Notes: generated by a model not told the origin, from the letters alone. A DNA stretch of 64,000 nucleotides from Siphonodentalium dalli (GCA_032622095.1 CP136067.1:194516052-194580051), one strand, 5' to 3'. Shown: positions 1 through 12,093, numbered from the stretch's first letter. A program made the numbers and translations.

Positions 1-138
1 TTGTTCGTTATATCAATCATAATGTTACATAACCTGTTGTACAGTACGTAAATAGTGTGTGATAAGCAAAATACTCAACACCGGGAAGACACCTCTGTGA
101 ACTCTGGTTACAATTGACATGTTGTTTGCAACTTACCG

Positions 139-1485
139 TTAACTTGTCATTAACAACATAAATGGAAAAATACTAGAGGTTATAAAAACATTGTATAAAA
201 ATGTAAAATCAAAAGTGAGTCATGATGGTCGATCCTCACAATCATTCCCATCACTTATTGGCCTAAAACAGGGAGCGAACATCTCACCTTTCCTCTTTAG
301 CATGTATGTCAATGATTTAACAGACTTCATAGCTAGCTCATGGTTGAGAGGTATGCAATCATTAACCACAGAGCTCCAAACAAAACTGAATACTTACCTG
401 AAACTTTTTGCTTTACTATACGCAGATGATACAGTAATTATATCAGAAACGAAAGAGGATTTGCGGTACGCACTATGTTGCTCTGAAGACTATTGCGATA
501 TATGGAAGCTTAGTGTTAACATACAGAAAACAAAGGTAATGGTATTTGGTAGAGGAAGGCAACCAAAAAATATCCGTTTTATATATAAAGAAGATGAGAT
601 AGACATCGTTAAGTCATTTACTTACTTGGGCATAAAACTCACCATAAATGGCTCCTTTGTACAGGCAAAGCGTGAAATAGCTACTAAAACCACCAGAGTT
701 ATGTATGACGTGTTTAAAATGGGAAGGTCTAAAAGATTATCGGTCATTAACCATGTACGATTGTTTGACACTATTGTCTTGCCAGTACTCTTGTATGGAT
801 GTGAGGTGTGGGGTATTGGAGACAACTCTATCATCGAACGTGTCCACTTTAAATTTTGTAAAATGCTTTTCAAATTAAAACCATCAACACCGAACTATGT
901 GGTATATGGAGAGCTTGGCAGATACCCTGTAACAATAAATATTTAAAAAAGATTCGGATTATACAATATTGGGGTAAGTTGGTGGGGAACGTTGGCGGCG
1001 AACTTGCATGTTTATTATACAAACTGGCATATCGACTCCGAGATGAATCACCCTCACACTTTGCATGGATCGAGGCAGTATCATGTATCCTGAATGACAC
1101 AGGCATGTCCCACGGGTGGTTGAACCATGAAAAATAACCATCTCAAAGAAATCTAAAACAGAGATTAATTGACCAGTTTTTCCAAGAATGGCATGGATCA
1201 ATAGATAATTCGAGTCGTGGAAATACGTATAAGCTTATTAAAAGTGAATTTAAACCTGAACATTACCTCAATTTGACAGATAACTTTATTTTCACCATAG
1301 CCAGGTTTAGAACTAGTAATAACCAATTACCGATCGAAACAGGCCGTTGGAATGGGGCGCCACGTAACAAAAGAACCTGTAAACTTTATAATAAGAACTT
1401 GTTGGGAGATGAAATGCAATATATTTCATTGCACAGTAATTTGTTAATTTTTTTAATGAAAACAATTTGTAGTTCTCCCGAGTAA
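139..1485 (+). pseudogene. Broken non-LTR retrotransposon (LINE), RT and C-terminal region
   Basis: This is the reverse transcriptase of a non-LTR retrotransposon, which would copy element RNA into DNA at a nicked target. The open frame runs from about 139, after a TAA at 136-138, to a stop at 944-946. It shows GLKQGANISPFLF (RT block with the QG turn), then the catalytic YADDTVIIS, then KTKVMVFGRG, FTYLGIKL and LPVLLYGCEVWG, in the usual order for LINE ORF2. The protein continues in another frame from 949 (IRIIQYWGKLVGN), so there is a frameshift near 946. An in-frame TAA lies at 1135-1137, after which RLIDQFFQEW and ARFRTSNNQLPIETGRW follow. The terminal Cys/His motif is decayed compared with the related copy at 19490-19995. 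No endonuclease domain and no N-terminal RT palm are visible, so the copy is truncated and dead. The clade (CR1/L2-like) is a guess. Confidence 0.9.
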
Positions 1486-1602
1486 ACGGTTGAGATGCAC
1501 CCGCACGTTATACACTGTCTTTTCCATAATTTAGCATATGAACATGGCTGATTCGGAACTATAGCTCATGTCGTTGGGCGCTACCATCGTATAACCAGGG
1601 TT

Positions 1603-1633
1603 ACTGAGTTCGACTCTAAGAGCCGAACTCAGT
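1603..1633. repeat. 31-bp imperfect inverted repeat
   Basis: The 10-bp arms ACTGAGTTCG and CGAACTCAGT are perfectly complementary. The inner bases pair with one mismatch. It lies about 120 bp past the last recognisable LINE coding sequence and could be a hairpin in that element's 3' UTR; this is inference. Confidence 0.6.
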
Positions 1634-3291
1634 AGTGGTGGGCGTGCGCTGGGGGGCGAGCAACGGGTGGGCTATCTTGTCCCTAATCGGATGCACACAC
1701 TCTGTTGTCTATTGTCTTTTATATATATATATTGTATCATGTATTGTTTGATCCCTTCTTTGTACCATTTCTAATTGTGGAAGAATATACTATTCTATTA
1801 AGTTGTAACACTCGCTGATCCTCGCCACTCAGGAATATTTCGGTGTTGAATGGGCCACCACGAATCACTCTCACAAAAAAATGCCTCGGCGTTGAGCGTT
1901 TTGCTTATCGTACACTCTTTACGTGCTGTACCGGTATATAAACAAACGCTCAGCTCACACAAAGAGTGTTTTGTGGATATAATATTCCACTCATATTCTC
2001 ATTATACTATACTTTTATTTCCAGCGAGCTTTTCAATTACGAGTAATACTAATTTCTACCAATCTGAATCGTACGAATCCGGCCTCTTATTTTAAGACCA
2101 TCACATTTATCACTCAAATTTTAATATGTAAAAGTAAAACCTTTGAATTGGCATACTTGTTTTCTTGAGTTGACAAGCCGCAAACAAGGTTTTCACAGTC
2201 ACACTATTCTCAACAACTCTGCCAATTTCGCTTTGCAAGGAAATAACATCTTCCATAAATAGGCACCATATCTGCATGACTTACAATCATGATTGGTAAT
2301 TACTACATGTATGTATCATAGGGTTGAAATGATATACATTGTCAAGATACGATACGAATCACGGGTGTATATGCAAATCACTTCAGCTAAATTAATGTTT
2401 TTATCCTTGAACCGTTCGAGCTGTTTCTTATCTCAATCTATTCTAATGGACATCAATTACAGTGCATGTCGACGCAAAATTATATCCACCGGGTTCGTAT
2501 ATTTATATATTTTTCACAACACTCTCGGGTGTGGCGACTTAGTCATAATTTTCATTTGATTCTAGGAAAAAATAATTTCAGAAAACAACGTTTATAACAA
2601 TTGTAGACCCCAGAGGCATACTCAAACCACAACTGCATTGCAGGATGTCCGGGACAAGATAGACAGTAAACTACGCATATAAACAATTCTCATGCAGACG
2701 GCATAAACGTATCAGATCCGGTGGCTCCGGCATGTCGCGGTATAATCGTATTTTATTCGCGACCAACGAGGATAAACATTAATAAAATTGTCATGTCACG
2801 AAGTTTGGTAAAACATTTATGATCTAACATGGCTGATATGTTTTATATCGCCGATGTATGCGTGGGTCTCGACCAAGTATCAGATTGCAGGAATTTAAAG
2901 CTACACCTATATACGCATTAGTGTATACATGTAATGCACAAAAGCCTACGTTTGAAACATTTATCTGGCAGCAAGTGGAGCGAACAAGTCAGATTCTATT
3001 TGGCTCTATTAGTTCATTGTCTTGTCAGAGCGTCGGTACGAGTGATTTGAGCGGTCTGTAACCTTAATTGGAAGCAACCGTTCTCGTGCTGATGCCGGCG
3101 GGGTCGTCCTGTTCACCCGGCGGCTATTGTTTCGGGTAGGTGTTGGGGCAGGTGTGATAATCCTCAACATCACATCACATCAACATCTCCAGTCTAACAG
3201 AGGCTTTTTGACTCTCTGCGTTGAATTCAGGACGGGAGATGCTGGAAACCAGAGATCTTCCACCTGGAGCAAGACCAAGACCAGCCGTACC
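1634..3291. other. No recognisable gene
   Basis: Mostly AT-rich sequence with short open frames that match nothing I recognise. The first part may be LINE 3' UTR. A short TA microsatellite lies near 1721-1732. GC content rises from about 3060 toward the ORF that starts at 3292. I see no splice sites or repeats that I can support. Confidence 0.5.
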
Positions 3292-4119
3292 ATGAAAGAG
3301 GAGCCTCCTAAGAAAAAGACACCAGCTCGAAGGAGAAGGGACGCAGCCAGACGGGCGAAATGGAAGAAGAAGATGGGGGCGACCGTTGATCGACCGGTCA
3401 CCCCTCCCCGTGTGGTTCAGCCATCCAGTGTCACAGCCGGTAGGCCGGAGTTGTCTGAGAGACGCCCAGACGACCCGGCCTGCATGGAGACAGGTGACAC
3501 CAGACCAGCTAGCAGGGACTCCGTAGATCTGCCGGAGGTCCCTGCTGTCGGCACAGAGACGAGCAGAGACAGGGACGCGGATACCACCCCCGATGTCCCT
3601 GCCGCCAGTTTCAACGTGGAGATGGAAACACCACCCAGCCTTTCTCCACCAGGGGCGGATAGCACCATCTCCGCCCCTCCGACGCCGAGGTATGACGTGA
3701 AGCCGGCGTCTCCAACAGAAGATCAGATCGACCTAGAGCGTGATGACCTCGCAGAGGCGATTCGTGAACACCACGCAGCAGGAATGAAATACCCAATCAA
3801 CAATCGCGAATTCTTCCTGCTGAGGGATAGTCATGTTTACAGAGGACCTGACGAGCTGGACCCTGCACAAGGCATTGTCAAAATTCAAGGAGAGAATATA
3901 CTCTGTTCCAAACGCCCTCCTCCATGCGGAAAGCAGGAACAAACAGAAGAAAAAGAAAAATCCAGTTCCGACTCGGACACAGCCACAGCATCAACAACAA
4001 CAACAACAACAATACCAAACCGACGAAAAAGGAAAGCAAACAAGAAAAAAAAAATAGATCATTTTCATTTTCATTTCACCGATTCATGCCTATGTTACAC
4101 CATACCATGTTTCAATTAA
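3292..4119 (+). CDS. Uncharacterised basic, proline-rich ORF (possible retroelement ORF1/gag or single exon)
   Basis: I do not recognise a named family. The frame is open from 3127, but the first ATG with an A at -3 is at 3292, giving 275 residues. Residues 1-30 are strongly basic (PPKKKTPARRRRDAARRAKW, then KKK). A Pro/Ser/Thr/Asp-rich stretch without clear structure covers roughly 40-150. A short block that looks folded follows (AIREHHAAGMKYPINNREFF, then LLRDSHVYRGPDEL). The C-terminus is low complexity: an acidic/Ser run, a Thr run from a CAA/ACA microsatellite, then RRKRKANKKKK. The region is clearly more GC-rich than its flanks. A basic 'K-[ST]-P-A-R-x-R-R-D' start is, from memory, common in gag-like ORF1 proteins of invertebrate retroelements; that link is inference. 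No RT, integrase or LTR was seen beside it. It could also be a chance ORF. Confidence 0.4.
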   Translation: MKEEPPKKKTPARRRRDAARRAKWKKKMGATVDRPVTPPRVVQPSSVTAGRPELSERRPDDPACMETGDTRPASRDSVDLPEVPAVGTETSRDRDADTTPDVPAASFNVEMETPPSLSPPGADSTISAPPTPRYDVKPASPTEDQIDLERDDLAEAIREHHAAGMKYPINNREFFLLRDSHVYRGPDELDPAQGIVKIQGENILCSKRPPPCGKQEQTEEKEKSSSDSDTATASTTTTTTIPNRRKRKANKKKKIDHFHFHFTDSCLCYTIPCFN

Positions 4120-5915
4120 AATTCACAAGTGGGTTGTAGGAGAGGGGTTCCGCCCCTTTCAAATCTTCCCGGGAAAGTTTCCCAAACCCCCCATAGTAGT
4201 AGTATTTATCAAATGAAAAGACAATAGTCGAGAAAAGTTCGAAGTTTAATATTGAAGTCTATCACGTTTTGACGTCAGTCTTATAAATATTTGACTGTCC
4301 ACATAACCTGTGATTATTCACATAAAAATCGAGTATGGTTATTGATTATCCACACTGATACAGATAAAATAATCGAATATGATTTACACCGTCGAATTTA
4401 TACCAGTTATAACTCAACGACTACCCCAGGTATCTAAGTATCCCGTGTGGGAAAAACCTGAGTCATGTCCGGATGCTGGTGGGTCCAGTTATGCCCCAGC
4501 ATCCATATTAATATATGTTAGAATCCAAATGTATAGCCCCCCCCCCCCCCCCCCACCCCAACCCATGACTCTAACAACTTGTTCTCGGAAGAAGTTAATT
4601 TCTCGCCGTTTCATGACTATATGAAGCAAAATAAGCAATAAAACAATAAGAGGATTTTGTGTCATGTATGTGCTGGGTGGGGAGATGTCCTGGCATGGGC
4701 ATCTTCCCCCACCCCAAAGTGTCATGACTATATAAAGCAACAAAAACAAATTATATAAAAAAAAAGAGAACTTTAAATAAAAAAAACATTTTTCACGGTC
4801 AAACGATATCAAATTAGTGAAACTTTTGTTTATTCATACATGGGGGAAGATATCCAGTGGGGGACATATCCTAGGATATACATTTAATAGTTAATTCAGA
4901 CAATTAATATTTATGCAATAATCTCCCGCGAGAAAGCAAGAGAATAATAATATGAAGAGATTTTCATAAACGTTCTGTTTTATATTTTTAAATATTCATA
5001 TCTGCCTTTTTATGAGGACCAATTTGCTTTAAATTCTGGTTTCCATGGTTACGGTATGGTTTTAGGATAATAATGGGAAAACCTTTTTAAAGACAGAATC
5101 AACCTAAATGTGGTCACATTTGTTCGTTTAATTATAGGTATGTGGGTGTCTGATCAGGTAACACAATTGCCAGGGTGACTGCACAGCACACAAGCACACT
5201 ACAGGATGACAGGCTAATGAATTGGCTGGATAACTATAAGGTTTTTAGTCAAACAAGGAGATTAGCGGAAAGTAAAAGTGGGTGTCTGACCTTTCCACAC
5301 CAATTAGCTGTAGTGGGAGGGGCTTACGGTTGCTAGGAGACAAGGAGTCTTCAGAAATAGTTTAATTAGATTAACAGCTCTTATGCAAAAATACACATTA
5401 AAACACACCTGCATATTATCCCTTTGTCTTGATACGTCTGTTATCCGTAAAAAATGCTCAAGCATTTGGGTAGCATGTATGTTCTTATAACGCCCACGGT
5501 TATTCTTTTAATAATAAACGGGTATTCTTTTAAGAAAACCCGTGATCATTATAAAGAATACGCAAGGGATTATTTGATAGGTAATTCGGTCGGAGTAGAG
5601 AACATCGAATAATACGACACACAAAACGACTACGTAACAGGGACTCAGATGTGGCGACAGCAGGGGTGGAAGGGGTCGGTAATCAGTAATTAGCGAGGAA
5701 TTTGTTGGTGTTGAGACAAACAGTCCCATATTTTCATAGTTTCGGCCTGGTGTAGCGGATGCAGATTTGCCCCTACTGTAATGTTCATACAAGTGGATGT
5801 CTTTATTAACTGCTCTATTCTAATGAACATTACAAGAGGGACAACTCTATCTGCTATGCTCCTCATTATAAAATCATCTAATTCTAATACACCTCAGTTG
5901 GCGTATACCTGGTCC
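4120..5915. other. No recognisable gene
   Basis: AT-rich sequence with only short open frames that show no domain signatures. It contains a poly-C tract listed separately and a GC-rich patch near 4140-4190. Weak direct similarity exists between stretches near 4600-4630 and 4715-4745 (both with CATGACTATAT followed by an A-rich run), which suggests a diverged local duplication. Confidence 0.5.
4537..4554. repeat. Poly-C tract, 18 bp
   Basis: Eighteen consecutive C on the plus strand, followed by an A and another four C. The length is likely to vary between individuals and is prone to sequencing error. Confidence 0.95.
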
Positions 5916-5952
5916 AGTATAGAGGTAGTATAGAGGTAGTATAGAGGTAGTA
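5916..5952. repeat. 11-bp tandem repeat, 3.4 copies
   Basis: The unit AGTATAGAGGT is repeated three times perfectly and followed by AGTA. Confidence 0.95.
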
Positions 5953-6016
5953 ATGGTTTTGCTCTTCTTTGGTTATAATATTGTCCAGGTTAAAGCCACA
6001 CCGGCTTTCAGGGGCC

Positions 6017-6093
6017 AAATACTAAAGTAAATCACATTTACTGGTATTTTGTTTCAAAACAAATACTAAAGTAAATCATATTTACTGGTATTT
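6017..6093. repeat. Pair of 33-bp direct repeats, each nearly palindromic
   Basis: Copies at 6017-6049 and 6061-6093 differ at one base and have an 11-bp spacer. Each begins AAATACTAAAGTAAAT and ends ATTTACTGGTATTT, which are nearly reverse complements, so each copy could fold into a hairpin. Confidence 0.85.
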
Positions 6094-8150
6094 GGTTGCC
6101 TATGCTTTTTTCTTGAAGTGGCATGCTGTATCATACCAGCTAACTCCATAATGGACCTGTGATGCATGTCTTGGCTATGTTATTATAGTAAGCCTTTTTG
6201 ACTGCTAGTTGTCATTTGAACTCTGCCGGAATCGTACGATCAGACAGGAATCTGCTTCCCGTTACACTGGTCACCTCCCATACTGTTTCCGAAGTCTCAA
6301 TCTACATATGAGCAAACTTTCACCCTTTATGGTCAGTTCTGTCAAAACATAGGCACTAAGTCACTGTGCTATACACTCTAGTATCGGTACCAATGGGATG
6401 GTCCGTGCACATTTGTGATCTTAATTTTGATGTCAAGAATGTGGCGTTTATTTGTCACAGCATTACTTGTGGGAACAGAAACAAATGCCATAACTATTTC
6501 ATATTGAAACAAATCCAGCCAATTATTAACTTTTGGCACATATTCCATAACCAGGTTTGAAAAGAAACGCGTGCATAATTGAAACCTCCCCTTGAGGTTA
6601 TACATGTACATAGACACATAGTGATTACATGTATCATGGAAACTCTTGCATGATAATCTACCAATGCCTAGTTATGTCGAGCATAGTTATAATATGTTGG
6701 TTTGCTTGAAAGTGTCATATGTATCAGAGTCACTGACTAGTGTTTTGTCTAGCCAAAGTTTATGTTTGAAATATAAAAATTGTACGCAAATTCCACCACC
6801 ATAGGCATACGCAGAACATATAAGAGCAATTTTCGCAGAAATGGCAGCCATTTTATCCGCCATTTTTAATTTACCCATATATAAAAGACAAAATTGTCAA
6901 CGGGTATACAGCCTGGTACATGTCCAACTCAACTTGATACAAAGTGGGCTGTTTTCGGTGCAGTTACTGGGCAACAGCAATGCACAATGGATAACATTAA
7001 GAGAAAAAACATACATTTTCACCAAAATGGTTGCCATGGCAACCATGGCCATTGTCCAGCTTGGCATGATATCCTAATTGACTTATATTCATGTATTGTA
7101 GATATATGCAAAATTTGGCGCTTTTACCATAAAATGCACAATTGTTCATTTACCCGCACCACTATATGTCTGGAACACTGAATATATCTTTTTGGATCAT
7201 TTTCTCATTTTTATGCACTGTTTTTTATTAATGTTTTATTTGAATATGGTTTATGTTTTACACGCTGTTTTATATAATTGATAAAACAAACTTGAATAAA
7301 CCATGTTTTCACAAACCAAGTTAAACACGAAATGTGTTCATTGTGTGTACTGCTACCCATTCTCTATTCAGAGTATGGCCCCTATTGATATTACTTCAAC
7401 TTCTCCTGCTTTACTACTAAACATTGGGAACAATTGTCTGGTTTATGTATGTTCTTACAACAAAATACATGCCATGAGGGGAAAAGAATGCATATATCCT
7501 CCATGTCCATGTCCAGAATTGAATAAAGCGCATCAGAGATGATTCTTGGAAATTTGGCCGCCATCTTGGTAGCCATCTTTCAAATTTAAATTATCAAGGG
7601 TAGGATCATCATACCCACCTGGAACCTGTTGTATGAACACCTGCTGTGATATTCAAGTGAAAAAAGCATTTCACCTAAAAAAATTAACTGCTCCCAAACA
7701 AAAACTTTACCTGAGATTTTTTACTTCCACCCAAAATGCAGGTTTGGCTGCCGGACTAATATTATTTAACACAAGGAAAAATGGCTGCTCATAGAATTTA
7801 GTTTCTAGTGGTATCTATACACCCCCTTGGCTATACTTATGACCTTTTCGGTAACTTGTGCGTCTGTTGCTATGTATTGCCAAAGAAGCATTGTCAAACG
7901 GATTTTTGTTTCAATCAGATTGTTTTTGTGCTGGTGTATACCGAAACATGTAGTAGAGAAAATAATCTAAGATCTAAAGCTAGACCCTGGTTTTTGTATG
8001 GTGTAGTATAGACAATAGTTCAATAGACAGTTCAATGGGGTATTGTGTCGCTTCATAAGACGATGAATTATATATGAACTGTACTCTCACCTCATTATTA
8101 TGTCCGCTTTATTCGATATATTTCCTAGTAATGCCGTATATCACTATATC
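6094..8150. other. No recognisable gene
   Basis: About 2 kb without coding signatures. The open frames here are short and show no conserved motifs. Two spots contain GCCATTTT/GCCATCTT-type words (6844-6870 and 7556-7580), which may mark decayed repeats, but I cannot define boundaries. Confidence 0.5.
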
Positions 8151-8151
8151 A

Positions 8152-9116
8152 CATGATCCTACCCTTATTCCATTCAATAAACCCATTGTATAAATTACAT
8201 GATCCTACCCTTATTCCATTCAATAAATCCATTGTATAAATTACATGATCCTACCCTTATTCCATTCAATAAACCCATTCTATAAATTACATGATCCTAC
8301 CCTTATTCCATTCAATAAACCCATTCTATAAATTACATGAGCCTACCCTTATTCCATTCAATAAACCCATTCTATAAATAACATGACCCTACCCTTATTC
8401 CATTCAATAAACCCATTCTATAAATTACATGATCCTACCCTTATTCCATTCAATAAACCCATTCTATAAATTACATGATCCTACCCTTATTCCATTCAAT
8501 AAACCCATTCTATAAATTACACGATCCTACCCTTATTCCATTCAATAAACCCATTGTATAAATTACATGATCCTACCCTTATTCCATTCAATAAACCCAT
8601 TCTATAAATTACACGATCCTACCCTTATTCCATTCAATAAACCCATTGTATAAATTACATGATCCTACCCTTATTCCATTCAATAAACCCATTCTATAAA
8701 TTACACGATCCTACCCTTATTCCATTCAATAAACCCATTCTATAAATTACATGATCCTACCCTTATTCCATTCAATAAACCCATTCTATAAATTACATGA
8801 TCCTACCCTTATTCCATTCAATAAACCCATTGTATAAATTACATGATCCTACACTTATTCCATTCAATAAACCCATTCTATAAATTACATGGTCCTACCC
8901 TTATTCCATTCAATAAACCCATTCTATAAATTACATGATCCTACCCTTATTCCATTCAATAAACCCATTCTATAAATTACATAATCCTACCCTTATTCCA
9001 TTCAATAAACCCATTCTATAAATTACATTATCCTACCCTTATTCCGTTCAATAAACCCATTCTATAAATTACATGATCATACCCTTATTCCATTCAATAA
9101 ACCCATTCTATAAATA
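8152..9116. repeat. 46-bp tandem array, about 21 copies
   Basis: The unit starts CATGATCCTACCCTTATTCC and continues through CAATAAACCCATTCTATAAA. The span of 965 bp equals about 21 units. Copies differ by single substitutions (CTATAAA or GTATAAA, CATGATC or CACGATC), and an A/B-type alternation is visible around 8520-8720. Every unit contains AATAAA on the plus strand. The array ends three bases before the palindrome at 9120. Confidence 0.97.
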
Positions 9117-9119
9117 TAG

Positions 9120-9261
9120 AATATACGCATAGTGTTTCTGAATAACAAATTTAATCCACGAGTTGGATTGGCGATTTACACCACGAGCTTCAGCGAGTGG
9201 TGTAAATCGCCAATCCCCCGAGTGGATTAAATTTGTTATTCAGAAACACTATGCGTATATT
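9120..9261. repeat. 142-bp near-perfect palindrome (fold-back element)
   Basis: The left arm starts AATATACGCATAGTGTTTCT and the right arm ends with its exact reverse complement. The inner arms ATTGGCGATTTACACCAC and GTGGTGTAAATCGCCAAT also pair. Small asymmetries lie near 9160-9166 and 9218-9226, and the loop is about 12 nt around 9190. Related words (CCACGATCTTTA, CACTCTGCGAAGTTTA) recur in the next 170 bp. No target duplication is evident. Confidence 0.95.
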
Positions 9262-9802
9262 TTGTTTATGCCACGATCTTTACAATGCGATGGATAAACA
9301 CTTTTCCGTTCAAATTGTATGGAGAAAGTTTATTTCACTCTGCGAAGTTTATGTCACGATCTTTAAATTAATCCACTCTGCGAAGTTTAATCAACAGTAG
9401 GCACGTTTAATCAACAGGTGTTGATTAAATGTAAAATTTAAACAGATGGCTTTATTTATATAGTAAGATAGGCGATCGTGGTATAAATTGTGAGATTAAA
9501 CGTTCGTTTAATAACAGCAAATATTGCCAGGTGACCTTTGACTTATATACTATGGCTTCCAATATTTTTCCAACAAACTTTAATGAATGAAGTCTCAAAA
9601 GTTATGTCATTAAATATACGCCATTAAATACGACAAAGAGTCTTTATTTATCTGGGACTATTTCTTTACGCGGGCAAACAACGCACAGTTACGTGAAACA
9701 TCATCGCATGCCTTATAGAAGCCGATGTTAGTTTTGCGTACCATTTGTTGATTTTAGTATGTTTTGTCGAGGTTTCGATCATGTTAATAAATAGAATCTA
9801 AA
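9262..9802. other. Non-coding, with short repeats related to the palindrome
   Basis: The segment 9262-9430 holds repeated words (CACGATCTTTA twice, CACTCTGCGAAGTTTA twice, GTTTAATCAACAG twice), which suggests a decayed extension of the neighbouring fold-back element. Nothing recognisable lies from 9430 to 9802. Confidence 0.5.
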
Positions 9803-9912
9803 ACTCGTCCCGGTTTATAGCGGAATTTACAAAACTCGTCCAGTAAATTAAGGCTGGACCTCGCTCCAGACCTAAACTCGTTTTGTATATTCCGCTATAA
9901 ACTGGGGACTCG
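9803..9912. repeat. 110-bp fold-back repeat
   Basis: The left arm CCCGGTTTATAGCGGAATTT followed by ACAAAA pairs with TTTTGTATATTCCGCTATAA and ACTGGG on the right, with two mismatches. An inner stem AGGCTGGA / TCCAGACCT flanks a small loop near 9860. ACTCGT occurs at both outer edges. Confidence 0.85.
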
Positions 9913-10433
9913 TTGTAGATCCTCTATATAACACATGAAACCCCTATTATATCACTAAAAAAAAACATTAAATATTTTCGAAAAGCCGCGCATGACACCA
10001 ATACCAGACAATGCAAAATGATTGATTTATTCATTAAAGTTAAATTATTGTCCAACTTCGTTGCACTAACGGAAATAGACACAAAAACAAAGAGGCAAAT
10101 TGGGGGAATATATTTTTGGTCGCAATCCAGAGCGCGCAATACTGCTAATGTTGATGACGATGATGCTGATGAAAATGATGATGATGATGATGATGATGAG
10201 AAATCCATGCAATTATTTTCATCATCATTAGAAGGCCATAAGTATATCCAGTTTGTTACGAAATGGGATAAAAGAAGACACAGCTTGCGAACACAATATT
10301 TATCACACAACCGGCAACATGATATAACTTATACATTTGAATATTTACACTTTATTCACATAGCTATTTGATTGAAGTAAAATCAAGACTTAACAACACG
10401 CATATAACTAATTTTTGCGATTCTCTGCGAAAT
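9913..10433. other. No recognisable gene; contains a GAT microsatellite
   Basis: Open frames on both strands here are produced by the trinucleotide repeat (an Asp run on plus, a Ser run on minus) and show no domain. Nothing else is recognisable. Confidence 0.5.
10153..10200. repeat. GAT trinucleotide microsatellite, interrupted
   Basis: GATGAC/GATGCT/GAAAAT interruptions precede an uninterrupted run of GAT. Confidence 0.9.
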
Positions 10434-10437
10434 TTAA

Positions 10438-10888
10438 AGGTACTCAATCCGAATTAACGCTCGCAAATTACTATTTCCTCGGCTTCGGGGGTAAAACATA
10501 TTTGATTCGAGTCGAGGAACCCACCCATCAAAGCTAGGACTAAGGAGTGATCAGATTTCGATGTTTGAAATCTATTATTTTTATTTTTAAGTGGCCCAGT
10601 AAACTGTCGACGAGAAGAACTTATCTGACCAGATATCGGATGAAGATCGATCACTCTAAAATCCAGTGGCTTTTTTGTGTCAGATATTTGACAACCGGCA
10701 AAATTTCGTTGAACAAAACGTTGATAAATAACAGGTTTTGGGCAATTTTATACTATAGTTAACAGTGGTTAGAATTATTTTGGGGCAATTAATCGATTCT
10801 GATAACTGAAGCGGCATTTCAAATAATGTTGTTGTTGTTGTTGTTGGAATCTGATGATATGGGGACCGTCGAATCGGATTGAGTACCT
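10438..10888 (+). mobile_element. MITE family 1, copy 1 (TTAA target duplication)
   Basis: A 451-bp non-autonomous DNA element. The ends are AGGTACTCAATCCGA and its exact reverse complement TCGGATTGAGTACCT. The flanks are TTAA on both sides (10434-10437 and 10889-10892), as expected of elements moved by a piggyBac-type transposase; that assignment rests on the TTAA only, because the terminal bases AGG are not the usual CCC. It contains no transposase and carries a GTT microsatellite near 10828-10845. A second copy in the opposite orientation lies at 27325-27734. Confidence 0.9.
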
Positions 10889-10892
10889 TTAA

Positions 10893-12093
10893 AATAACGT
10901 ATTTCCATAATATATCATAAATACATATATATATATATAGGGACGTGGCGACAGGGGTGGGGTCTCACCCCATCCAACTTTATTCAAAATGTTCAACATT
11001 TGGAAATTTCATACCTGACACAACAATAGTTGGAAATTTCATACCACATATATGTTGAATTTATAAACCATCAGAGGGATATGGTTAGCTTCTAGAAAAT
11101 CTTTAACCTTGACATGCATTTATTTGAATAACAAAACATTTGACAGTAATTTTCAAAAAACATGTGATAGCCATTAAAATTTAAAACAAAAACAATCATG
11201 AATATATACATGTATACATATGGCCCATTGACTAGATCAATCAATATGTATTAATTAGTGAATATATGAAAATATATATAAGATAGTATAAGAATTTCAG
11301 TGATCCTCAAACCATTCTATTTGATAAATCTGATGAGTAATCCTTTTCTACAGAAGGTCTAGATGGAGTTTGATAAAGTAACTAGACTTGACAGAAAGAT
11401 GACCATCTGCTTTAAGAGATGGTTGTTATTAATTCTGGTTGTATGAAGTAGATGCGTCTCACAAATTGAGATTATATTATGTGTGCGTCCTACATGATGT
11501 AAGGACCACTGTGGGGAATAGAATTGTTAACTGCTGGTAATGTCTGGTATCCCACACCAGTACTGTACCTATATGTACATGTAAGTCTAAGAATACTGTA
11601 TTGAAAGATTTAAACAAATAGAATGGTTGGATCACTTTAAATATGGTATAAATCAAGAACCCCCATTGTTCTTGACCAAGTTCACTATTGGCACATTTTT
11701 GGTATATCTTGGCTATTATATTAATAGAATCTGTGATCTACTTGATCAAATGATTATTCATGTGATACATGCCCGTGATGCTGTACCTGATTAGAATGAG
11801 TATGCACTTCCCTAAAAATCAGAATCCCTGATTGGGAACCGACGCATACACATGCTAAATTGTATTTGGGATATATGAGGCTCTCATGTTCTGGTACCCA
11901 TTTACCTTTAATTAATTTCGAACTTATTTATTCGATAGAAGATTGATATAAGGAAGCCCCAAAGAAGCATTGAGGCATTATGATTTCTAATTGAGCCCTA
12001 AATGAGATCCTGAATTTGGGGCCATCTCGCAAAGCGAGAATACCATACCATTTAATGCCTATATCATATTGTGCTTAATTCCCAATGTATGTT
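10893..12093. other. No recognisable gene
   Basis: Begins with a TA microsatellite near 10925-10939. The segment 10940-11060 has a GGGGTGGGGTCTCACCCC stretch followed by two GTTGGAAATTTCATACC-like words, also seen near 13640 and 23110-23225, so it is probably part of a dispersed repeat. The rest shows nothing supportable. Confidence 0.5.

Noticed and set aside
5508-5792. 94-residue minus-strand ORF
   Set aside because: No start context, motif or splice signal, and the composition is like the surrounding AT-rich DNA.
6841-7181. Overlapping short ORFs near GCCATTTT words
   Set aside because: No conserved domain, and overlapping frames are equally open; more likely non-coding repeat remnants.
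8152-9116. Possible common origin of the 46-bp and 55-bp satellites
   Set aside because: Short words such as GATCCTA and TTATTC look similar on opposite strands, but I could not make an alignment better than chance by eye.
9924-10371. Poly-Ser (minus) and poly-Asp (plus) ORFs
   Set aside because: Both are translations of a GAT microsatellite; there is no other protein signature.
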